Below are positions 48,101 to 60,100 of a DNA stretch of 64,000 nt, one piece after another. Under the pieces are notes generated by a model. It did not search any database. It saw only the letters and a list, made by a program, of their open reading frames with translations, and was not told where the DNA came from. The stretch's first letter is position 1; every line of letters begins with the position of its first letter. The translations under genes were made by a program, and so were the position numbers. This DNA is from Tretioscincus oriximinensis (Eukaryota > Chordata > Lepidosauria > Squamata > Gymnophthalmidae), in assembly GCA_022410635.1 (NCBI GenBank), contig JAJVDF010000231.1, positions 1,693,332-1,757,331 of the forward strand. Direction: 5' to 3'.

Positions 48101-51100
48101 ATATATTTCCAGGAATGGATTATCTTCTCTTCTCTTCCATGAAGGNATCTAAGTTTGATACTACACTATACACAATATACGAAGTACCAAACTCAATCTG
48201 AGACAAAAATCAGATCAAGGATATGATCTGCCCAATATGTAGGACCCATAACCACCTAAGACAGTTCNTTTATTGTCACAGACACCATAAAACCAAGAAA
48301 TCCCTCTTTGCATGAACATGGAAGTTCTCTAATACCACCAGAGATCACCTCAATTGGCATCAGTAGGGAAGCTGGTGAAAAGTACACCAACAACATTCTC
48401 AATTTGTGCAGTTGGCTTAACACCAGGCACAGTCCTTACCTACCTCAGCTGAACNGGGTTACTCTCAACTCTAATTTGATACTACATTAAAATCTGGTGA
48501 TCATAGTTGGGTCATGTCTACTCCACAGTAATGCGTGTCAAACTAGCTTCCTTATCTACAAGCAACACATGAGTAAGTGAAAATTGTCACCTTTTCGTGT
48601 GAGATTATGAGATGCTAGAGATGTTTTATATATATGTGGTTTGGGACACAGTAGGTTTTTTCTGTGTTTGTTGGATCTTCAAGTTGCAAAAAACCCGGTG
48701 ACTTTAATGCTTTAAATTAGATTGGAAATTATTTATTTATTTATTTACATTTTTATATTGCCCTATTCCTGAAGGTCCCAGGGCGGTTAACAATAAAATC
48801 ACAATTCACTTGTTAAAAACAGCCACATCNAAAAATAGGGAAGAGACAGCAGCTTTCTCAGCCAAAGATCAGGCCAAAAAGGTGCGTCTTCAAGCATTTT
48901 CTGAAAGTGCACAGAAATGGTGATTGATGCACCTAGAGAGGGGAGACTATTCCAAAGCCTGGGGGCCTGCCACAAAGAAGGCCCTATTCCAGGTTCCCCC
49001 CCTCCCCGCCACTGAGGGGGGTGGTACAGTTCCAAGAACAATTATTTTTCTTTAAAATGTGAACATTAAATTCTAAGATCGCAATGAGATGGAAATGTCA
49101 GAATATGTTTCTGTCTCTTAAAAGGTGACCAAATAGTTAACTTAGTAAATATCAAGGACAAGATTCCTCTCACAGTAAGCAGGCTAAACCTATTTCGATG
49201 TTTTGTCTTTACCATGTACTGTAAACTGCCCATTTGCAGGGAGTCATGAATGGGTGCATGTTTTGCTTTCCTCTGCTCAGACTGCATCTGGTGGGCCTCT
49301 GTGTGAGACAGAATGCTGGACTACATGGCTCTGGCCAAATCCAGTATNGCTCTTCTTATGTTCTTATAGAACTAAAATTCTCCTAATTGCATAAAACACA
49401 GGACACCAACTTTTACCAACCGTTGAAAATCAAAAGCATGCCAAGTAAAACTGCAATAAAATAGAAGACACATTTTACCAGCTGTGTAAAAAGTATCTTG
49501 TGTGAGAAAGGACTGAAAAGTAATAGAATCCTTTTAAGAGAGATCTACCACTTTCCTGCACAACTTGACAACTGTGTTGGCAAGGCTGATAGGAACAGTA
49601 ACATAAAATCTCTGAATAAAATTAGGTTGCAGGAGTGCTCAAATAACCATCTAGGCTACAAGCTGGCTGTTATTGTTGGTGATCTATATGTTATGCAAGT
49701 TGAAGATCATGCTTGCATATCTCTCCTTCTCGTTTTCCTCATGTCCCCAATTCAGTATAAATTGCTAGACAACAAAACTTTTACAGAAACTCAGTTTATT
49801 TTTAGTTGAGATGTTCCATACCTGAATCAATACAGCTGAATGTGTTAAAGCATCATTCAACATAGTGAGTACATTTGAAGTCGGGACAACACCTGGATCA
49901 TGTCCCCAAGATGTTATTAATAAGCGGTCATAGCCCTAGGAAGTAGAAGGAAGGACAGTGTAGTTGGATTATTTATTCAGTTACAATTTTTTCCTTATAT
50001 ACTAAGATCTCAAGTCTGGTCGCAGCAATTCGATCTGTATATTCCTAATCCATGTCTTGGCAATCTGTGCCATAAGTGACGCAAGGGTACCAAAAAACTG
50101 TCCATCAACTCAAACAGCCCAGGCCATGCTGCCATGGTTAGCAATAGCCCCATGCAACCCACCAGCCAAGAGCTGGCAAGGTTTGGGCAAGCCTATGGAG
50201 GTTTCCGCCACCCGCTCTGAGCTAATGGCTGCCCTGGGCTGCCGGGGTTTGGGACCTACTCATTGCCTCACAGGCAGGTTGCTCCCGCAAATGACAAGCA
50301 AAGAAAGCAACTATGCCCACATTTTTGTGGGCTTTTCACTAGTAAAAATATAAAGCAGAGTGTAAAAACATCTGTAAGAGCACATGTGAGATAAAAGCAC
50401 AAGTCAAAAGCTTCCACTTCATCAGTCACCCACTATAAAGTGAAAGAGTTTTGTGGATCTTTAGAAGCAGAGAGAGAAAATCCTCTCGTGTGCCACTTCT
50501 CAAAACTGTGAGGATGGAGGTATACCTGAAGGATTTGCTTTAGGATTCACTATAAGTCTAATTTAATACCTTGCTTTTGGCAAAATTAGCAATTTCAAGT
50601 GATTTTTTTGTACGAAGCAGAAACGGCGAAACCTACAAGGAGCTTCACGCCCACAAAACACGTAATGATTACCTGGAAGATATCTGGAAGTTTTCGAAGC
50701 CTTGTTCCTTTAGATAACAATAGGGANGGAGGTCCTTGCCCAGTAATATGATAAATATAAAGTTTGAACCATACTGAGCTAACTTCTGGAATAGCTGGAC
50801 CAATATGCTGTGGGAAAGATTTTTNAAAAAATCTGAATCAATACTAGGAGTTTAAAAAAGTATAATCTTCTTCGTTTGCTATAAATAAACTAATCTTTTG
50901 CCATTTTCCTCCTCCTACTAAGGAGTATTTGCTCAAGGTAATCATTACTNAGGGCAACACGAAAAACTTCCATTATGCAGAAAGCTAATCCTCACATGAA
51001 CGAACGGCAACACTACCGAAAGCCATGAGTGCAAATTTGTCCTCATGTTCAATGAGCACTCATCTTACTGGGAGGATCTGTGGCCCTTCATTTCAGAAAG

Positions 51101-54100
51101 TCTGGCAAAGTGGGGAAGCAGGTTGAATAACTTTCTGAGAAATGATGTGACNGCCAGCAGCAGTTCATCTCAAGCATTTGGAAGATGTGGTGTGAAACAA
51201 TAAGGAGATGACGTATGTGAGGAAGCAATGGGGAGAAGGGAACAAGTGTGATGGAGAGGTTCGTGAACTGAACTCGGAACCATCTGATTGATTTATAGAA
51301 CCAGTCCTGCAGTTTTGGGTAGGCTGCAACNGGAATTTATCATTTCTGATATAGCTTTGATGTGTTGCAAACTCAACATGTGTATATCTCTTGTAGTCTC
51401 TTCAGAAGTAACAGCAGCAGCAAATATGATGTGAAGCAGATTTCATTGNGTCCCCTAGTATCCAACAAGTAGGCACGTCTACGAAAGCTCACACCACCTC
51501 TTGGTAATCTCCAAGTGCTACAAACCTCCTTGCTGGAGGTTCAGTATGTGTATATCCNTGGTAGTATCCTGTCCCCACTTTCTCTCATGTTTTATTACAG
51601 AAACTAGTGGAGAAGCCCGCAAATGCAGGCTTGAGTTTGGGTGAGCAGTGATGGTGGGGGTGGCGTGAGTGCAAGAGAGCTATTTTACACATATGCTGGC
51701 CCTCACCATTGCTGCTCACTATTTGGGAGAGGGTAGCTCCTTCTCTTCCACATGCTGGCATGCTAGGTCACTGTGAGCTCTGGGATTGGTCGAATAAAGA
51801 CCAATCCCAGAGCCTTCAGCAAGTACCATTGGCATTGTGGGTCATATTAATAGTAAAGACGGCTGCATAGGAGATGAACCCTTCAAAATGATAAATATGG
51901 AAGGGAAAGGAGCCAGCCTATACTTCATACCAATGCCAGATCTACCAGACCGCAGTAAGAAACTTTTTGTCACGCTTCTTCAATGGTCACTGTTTATAGC
52001 CTTCATTGCCCTTTTTGCAAGTGGTAGTTTAGGAGGTGGAGAAACCTGACTATACGCAAGTCCCCATCATTGATAAGCAAAAGAGATACGTAAATTATGA
52101 AATCTGGAGAAGAATAAAGGAGTCCTCATCAGTTCAAGGGTTCACAGCCTTACCTGCGGTGTGCAGCTGCTGATGGGTCGAATTTCATTAGTGAGAGGTG
52201 CCATGGAGACGAGCAGTGTGTAGTTTTTGTTGAGAACTCTGCTGCACGTGGCAGGGTCCAAGCCAAGCAAACTTTCACAACGGAGCAAATCCAGAGGAAA
52301 ACCTAGATTAACAATGTCAAAGACACTTGGAATACAGATAGAGAACGAACGTATACAACTGAAAGGGGCACAGGAAACGGGGAGGGAAAAATACAAGTTT
52401 TAGATTGTCTCGTCTCTCTTCCCCTATATTTAGAAAATAACTTTAAATTAATCAGGTAAAGACACCATAAGTCAGGGATACTAAAATGAGCAGACACGGA
52501 TATCTCATTCNCTAAGGAATCCATCTATCATCTGGGAGATCGGGTATCAAAGCTGTGTGTTAGGCGTGGGGAGGGCTGAGTACCTTCCACTAGCCTGTAG
52601 CTCTAGCCAACCCAGCTATCAAAAGCACGGATTGCAAGAAATTGCAACTGACTGCAAGTAGATACATGGGAACCACCACAGCCTGGTGGGGAAGATAGAA
52701 TGTCAGCCTTTGGGCAAAAAATACCCTTGTAAGCTGCTTTGAGTCCCTTTGAAAGGTGAGAAAAGCAGGGTATAAGAACCCNGTTCTTCTTCTTCTAGGT
52801 GGAATTCAAAGAAGTAGCCACATTAGTCTGGATTAGAATTTCTAGCACAGAGCTAATAGCACCTCAAGGAATGAAGTCGGTTGTATGATCCTCCTTAGAC
52901 ATTCCTGGCCACTGGATCCTTCCTTCATGCCTCAGGAACTCATAAAAATCTGCTCTTTACCCATGTCCTCTCAGGTTTTCCTTCCCTCATTATGCAAAAT
53001 TCAGGATTACCTGATCATTGCCTTCTAAGTCCCAGCCACCCTGAGTTCATAAATCATTTCTTCCCAGTTGGTAAGAATAAGATCTAGAATAGCAGAACCC
53101 CTTTTTACTCTCTTCAAGAGAGGACAAGGATTTATTGGATGGGTAGTTTTTGCCTGAGAGAGATTCCCAATAAATGTCTACCATAATTATTATGTCTTGA
53201 CAGCTGAGCCATCTAAGTTGGCTACGATTTTTAGCAAAAGTCTAGTAGCACCTTAAAAACGAACAGGAAATAAGTTTACGGAAGTGCTACCAACTGTTTC
53301 CCTGTTAGTCTTTAAGGTGCTACTGGACTCCTTGCTATATACTTTAGATACAAATCAAAATTGGGGCTTTCTTGGTGATTGTTCCCAGACTATGGAATAG
53401 TTTGCCCCTTGAGGTGCATCAGTCACCATCGCTGTATTCTTTTAGAAGATCTTTGAAGATGCACCTCTTCAACCTGGCCTTTGGTTGAAGAAAAACTGTT
53501 TCCTTCCCACATTCAAATATTGTTTTAATACGTCAATTTTGTATTGTTGTTTTTATTGCTGGTCACCCGGTAACCTCAGAGTATAGGATGGGGTATAAAT
53601 AAAGAATTCCAGCTCAGTGAAGCCCACTGGAATCCTCCCTCGGAAGCACAGATTTCTAAGCATAGCACCATCTCCCTTTGATGGTTTCCACACATTCAGA
53701 TTATAAACTGGCTGAGTTGGCCAGTTTAAAGAGAGAAAGAATCATTAATGATGAATATAGAAATTTCTACCCTTTCAGCTTCAAGGTGTTACCTAATGTT
53801 CTGTAGGAATGAGAGCAGTGCATTTGAATAATGTTTAAAACTTCTTTATTTTATTGATGATTTTGATAAGCATTGTCACCTATGCTGGAACCTTTTGAGT
53901 GAAGGCTAAGATATAAACGCCTACGAATAAATTAAACAAAAAATGGCAGCTTCCCATTTAGGAGGTGGAATATTGGTGAGATAAACTATCTAGNAAATGA
54001 ATATTTAAATCTAGGTTCAATAATCAAAGAGGTTTATCTGTTAAACTTAAAAAAANCCCTTAAATTATGTTTGAATTCTTCAAAATCAAGTAAAATGTTC

Positions 54101-57100
54101 AGTATTACTAGGAAAACATTAGGTCCCATGACACGTTATTCTGTATCAAAGAACAACAAAAATGACCTTAGAAAAGCTGGACATCATATATTTAACCATG
54201 TGTCATCTTCTGAAAGTTTAGACACCAATTAAGTTCATTTATTAGTAAACATTAAATAAATACAAATTACTTATATTTTACTATCTGGTCCAGAGTCAGA
54301 ATTAATACTATTCCAAGTATGATCAATCTAAGCTTAAAATAGCTAAACGTGGACAAAATGTGTCCGCTCTCAAAGAACGTTTGGCATATTTCTTTTATTT
54401 TAGAATTAGAGTATTTTGCTGACACACAGAGCACACAAGAAGAGTAAATTATTTTCCCAANAAAACAAAGATGTCTTTCACCATACCATTGTTTGGCTGC
54501 TCTGGCTGGGTAACTTGAGCCACCAAGTCCTTATTGTGCCTCAGAAACAGGATAGTGTTTCGCAGGGTTAGGGCATGGTCAAAGTATCTTTGAGCTTCAC
54601 CCTCCCCTGTGCTTTGAACCTAGACAGGGGAACACAAATATATACTTTTTAATTTTATTTATTAACTTAACATTTATATTCTGCCCTATGACCAAATGTC
54701 TCAGGGCGGATCACAATGAAAAAAAAAATAGAACAATTAAAAATAGAACTGTGTCTTCAAAGAGAGGGGAATTACTAGCTCAGCCTAAGGTGAGGGTGAG
54801 CATGGGCATCTTCATCAGATGTCTGAAAGTGTACAGCGTAGGTGCTTGATGCACCTTAGAGAGGAAGGTAATCCACAACCCGAGGGCTAACACAGAGAAG
54901 GCCCTCCCACATGCCCACACTCTTATGATGAGTGAAGTAGATGAAACTGTCGGGGAGCCACATCGGAAGAGCTTAGGGTGAAGACAATGAATCGTTTACA
55001 CAAATACGTCCTGACACAGATAATGAAATCATTGGTGAATCATAAAACAAAATCTGTTCTGTAATTATAAATGTGCAGCTGCTTTCTTCTCCCNAAGAAA
55101 AGTATTCCAAAGAAAAATAGTCAAGTGACAGAGGGGGAAATACTATCTCTCTCTGCTAGATGTTAATTCTGGAGAAAGCACAGGTCCTGCTAGTCTGGTG
55201 CATTCTCTTGCACTGGCTACAAACTCTGTATATGCTCAGCCGAACCTTGTGCAATGAACATTTTCAGCTGAGTTTGCCCCTGAAATGTAGGTATTTCCAA
55301 TAGAAAGAATCTCAAGAGAAAGCGCCAGACTAAGTAATAACTATATTGTTATTTTGCAAAGCCTGGGATCAGAGTGCTTTTTTCTAAGATAGGGGCAATC
55401 CTGAGACCTTCGGGTATAGGGCGGGGTATAAATGTAAATAAATAAACTGGGATTTTACATTTATTATCTGTGGGATTGCCTCAGATGAGTTTTGATTCTA
55501 TATGGATACAACCTAGGTTCATGGCATTTATGTTGTCCACAGAAAGATAAAAAACGGTGAAAACAAATTTAAAGGTAAAGCTGTTAAAACAGTTTCCACA
55601 GATCAGCCTTTTCTACATGAAACTAAGGCAAGGCTAATTTCTAGAACATTTAAGCTACTCCATTATGTACTGTTCTTAAAAAGAGAAAGACCAAAGAGCC
55701 AATCGTGGAAAAATAATTGNAACTTTTTTTCTGCGGTTTGCAGTGTTAGATATAACGAAGACTGTAAAGAGTGTGGAGATAATGAGAGCAACAGAGTCAG
55801 AATTATTCTTTCAATTATTCTTAAAATATTTGAGATCTTTCAGCTGATTTCTGCATTGTGCTTTATTTCTGAATATATACAGGGTGCTTCAAAAAAATGT
55901 ATACACACTTTGAACTTCCATACGATGTACAGAATCAGTGGTGACTTGTACTCATTTGTTATTTACGTTTTATTTACATTGGACTTTAAGCTTTCTAATT
56001 TCCTGAAATTTAACTTTGTAAAACAGTAGAACAGTAAATAAATTTTCTATGGAAGTTCACAGTGTGTATACATTTTTTTGAAGCACCCTGTATATATANC
56101 CAGATTAGCCGCCTAGTGTTCGTGTACAGATAACAGCTCCCTCTTCCAGGATATATTCCAGTGAAGAATGGGCCTTAGGGTGGTTCAACTAAGCGTGCAC
56201 TTTTGCCCATAAAGAAAAAAAAAGATTCATCTTATAAGACCATATTCTGAAATTCAATATAAATCCTGCCATTTTTACTCATGAACAAGGTTATTAAAAT
56301 ACACTACTTTAAGATGCAACGATTGACCTCCATTATGTTACAATAACTGAACTATAGTCATTACCTTTTCAAGCTCCACCAGGAAGCTGTCCAGGGATTC
56401 ATCTGACAGTTTTCCAACTTCAAACATGGTGACTGCATGACTTTTCAAATTCTGCAACAGAAGCAAAACTGACATCATCAAGTATATTAACCTTTGTGAA
56501 TCCACTGATCTTAAGAATCTATTTGTCTGTACTTACATCCCACCCTATAACTGAAGGTCTCAGGGCGGCCAACCAAAGGGCAGCACACATAGCTTTTGTT
56601 GCTTTCCCCTGAACCATTCAGGAGGACTGCCTCCTCTGGGCCCCGCACCATCTCTGTGACTGGCCCAAGGTTAACCATCTGGCTTTCATGGAGGAGTGGG
56701 GAATCAAACCAGGAGACTACCAGGTAAGAGTCCAACACTCTAACCACACCACCAAACTGGCTCTCATAAGACAACCCCATCCACATAACCCAAAATGAAA
56801 GAAACTTTCAGTAAATATGTTTTACACTGATACACGGGTACAATAAAATCAGTCTTAAATGGATGTGGTTCCTTTAAGAAACTTAGCTTCAATCAGAGTA
56901 TAAAAAGTGGAGAAGGATAGGGGTGGTGGTGGAAGAGCTGAGGAAGGTGATTATGGTTTGTAGGAGTAGTTTAGGGCTTTAGCCAGAAATGTTTGTGTAT
57001 TTTCTTGGCTGAACTGGTGTTGTGATTATAAAGAAAAAGTCTGCATAAACACCAACTTAGGGTGGCTTCTTTGTATTGTCAGAGAGATAAAGTAAGATTG

Positions 57101-60100
57101 GGGGAATAAAGGCGTAGTTGGTGGATCTGAACAGGAGTTTGAATGCTGAAAGGTATTAAACGTTCAATCAACTGTCTTACCCACTTCTGTTATTTTGTAT
57201 CTGGCATTATTTTGACGTATTCATGTCTGTTACTTTGTTTTAATAAAGAGTGGTTTGTTTTCAACCATTGAGTCTTTTTTGACAGAGGAGGGAACTCATG
57301 CACATATAAAACACTCTAAATACATTTCTTCCTGAAGGAAGTGGTGGCAGCCTACAGTGATTACTTAACCCTAGTTCTTAACAAATATTTATTCCACCAT
57401 CCTATCCATATTAATCTATATAAAAGAAATATCTATCCCAGTGCCTAATACACAATAAAACCTACTGTAAGACCAGCTTCCAAAAATATACAAACAACCA
57501 CCTAATAAACAATTTCCCTCAGAAGGCTCGGCTGTGGTATTGTTACAAAGGGTTTCCATAAGGGTCCTTTTTGTTTGTGCGAAACTGTTTTCTGCTTTTG
57601 TAAGTTTTCCAGAAAAGATGCAAGCCCCTCCCTCAATGACAACGAGGGACAAGGGAGAAGAAGGTGGAGACAGAAGAGAGATGGAGTGTGAATGGAATTT
57701 GTTTTTAGAGAGTGATATGGGTTGAGTAACTCACACCCACAGTAGACAGCTGAGGAGCCCCGTACCTTAATTTTCATGCATAATTTTCAGCACCTGGCTA
57801 AAACTTATCTTTTTGCCCAAGCCTTTGATTCTTAGCTCCCTGTGGAGCTTGCCTCGCAAGGGAGAGAAAGTAAAGCGGAATGTCTTATTTTAAATGTGTT
57901 TGTATTTTATTCTTTCTCTGATCTTACCTGCCCTGGGACCTATGGTGATGGGTGGGATATACATTTCTAAATTTCCAAATAAATAGACAGGGATTTTTAA
58001 TTGGGGCAGCCACTTCTCTTTCTTTCTCTGGCTGAGTTCACAGAAGTTTTTTGTTTGTTTTATATTGTCCTGCTACTTTCTCCTCACTTTTCTGCCTTGT
58101 CTTGGGATACTTACTTGGTTGTTTCTTTGCTAAAGAGAAAGCCTCTCACACCCTTGGTTGTTTTGGATTGATTGACCTCTGTCTTTCCATTCAACCTGCT
58201 CCCTCTGCTGCTGCTTCTTATTTCACAAGAGCTATGCAGTTAAGATCAGATCCTCAACATGTCAAGTGTGATGCCAGCACTTATACGCATAAAGGTGCAA
58301 ACCGGTCCTGTCTACAAGGTCTCTGGGAAAAAGGAAGTAGCAACAGATGGTGGGAAAAGGAGGGCACATGCGTTTTCCACTTGATTTTCATCATGCTCCC
58401 TTTTATNCATACTTTTTCTTTTATTGCCGTAGGTATGTGAAGCTTGGGAGATATGATATCTGATCATCCTGAACCTCAAAACTGGACCAGGCACAAATCT
58501 TACTATTGCCACATCGCTACTAAAGTCCCTGTATCCTAAGATCTGCAGGGGACATGCTCCTGGCTGTTCCATCACTCTCAACGGTAAGGAGAGTGAGAAC
58601 CTGGAATTGGGCCTTTCCAGTGATGGCCCCTAGTTAGTGGAATAATCTCCTCCTTGAGATGCAGGGCTTTGGAAAATATTTTAGGATGCTCTCTTTGCCC
58701 TTGCTTTGGGTTGAGGAAAAAGTTCCCACCCCTCACTTTCACGCACAGTTGTGGTTTTACTGACTGATCAATGGCTGTTGTGTTGTTTTTACAGTTGTGA
58801 TTCAGTCTGAGACCTTTGGGTATATGGTAGGATAAAGATCCAAATAAATACACATACACATAAATACTATTCTACTGCCCCCTTACCCTATTGTCAAGAG
58901 GTTTACAATGTCAGTAAGCATGCATTAAGGTTTTGATAAAATGAGTGACATGACCTACTGGTGAAAGATTCCCCATCATCAAAAAAGCAGTGAGAGTTGA
59001 ATCAAACAAGAAGGCTATGCGTTTCATGTGTCCGCTGGATAGGCTCAAGCTGCTCACGCTGGCAGTATCAGCTAAGAAGGCAAACAAAGAAAATAATGTT
59101 AAAGGCTTCAGCCACGTAGCANAGCTGAACTTCTCCTCTTTCCGGACTACTCAGATGAACATTTTATTATGGACTGATCTGCTTCAATGCCACAAAGTCC
59201 TAGATTTATCTTGCAAATGGGTTATGAAGTAGTCATAAAACCTAAAAATTGTAGATGCTTATAAATAAAAAATATTGCATCCAGCAACAACTAATGAAAA
59301 TAATACAAAACAAAACAGACCCCATTATTTTTATAATTTGTATAGTTTGCTTAAACCATAAATGGCTTTTCTACTCACCTTGATCATCCTGACTATTTGT
59401 GTCTGTATCTGTAGCAGATGATCCAACTTCCTGTACAGGACTCCTGCTTTCTGCGCTGTCCCAGGATAGTAACATCTTCTGTGGATCCAACGTAGTTCTA
59501 ATAATGAGGGAAACACAAAAGCTCAACTAGGCCAGCCAAAAAAAAATACCCAGCAGAGTATACTACACCCAACANACATCAATCCTATCATACCCAACAA
59601 CTCTTATGCTGCAACCTTGGGGGAAAGCAGGATATGTTAGCATCTCAAAGATATTGTGTGCAGTAGAAGCCAGAACCACAGCTGGTCAAAGCTGATTTCT
59701 GCCAAGAACCCCAAGTTTTGCATCCCATTTAAGTTGCAAATTAATGGTACAAATATACTGTATGATTCTGACAGAGAATAGTAAGTAAAAGGCAGGATAG
59801 TGTCATACCACCAGAAACAACGGTTTGTTTTTCACATGCAAATACATACAAGATGATTTAATTAATTTAATACAAAATACAAAGACAGAGAGCACTCGTG
59901 CATACAGATTCAAATTTAAGAGTTTGTTTTATATAATGATTTATTTATTGGGAGGACTGTGCATGTGGTGCGAACAGCAAAGTTACTTCTGAACTTTGCT
60001 CTGGACTGCAAGCTGCCCAGTATCTAATTTCTGGAACAAAGCNCAATATTTTCATGCTGTCAGACTGACTATTTGATAGCTAAAAGCCCTCTCGTTGCCT

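Noticed and set aside
49498..49809. Plus-strand frame of 103 codons in a FAM91A1 intron
   Set aside because: No recognisable family and no splice sites; likely chance.
51837..52049. Plus-strand frame of 70 codons with a hydrophobic stretch
   Set aside because: Looks like a small membrane protein but has no recognisable relative, no promoter evidence, and sits in an intron beside a degraded repeat.
52885..53200. Possible CR1 internal fragment
   Set aside because: Some words resemble CR1 but no end, tail or frame could be defended, so it was not listed as a feature.
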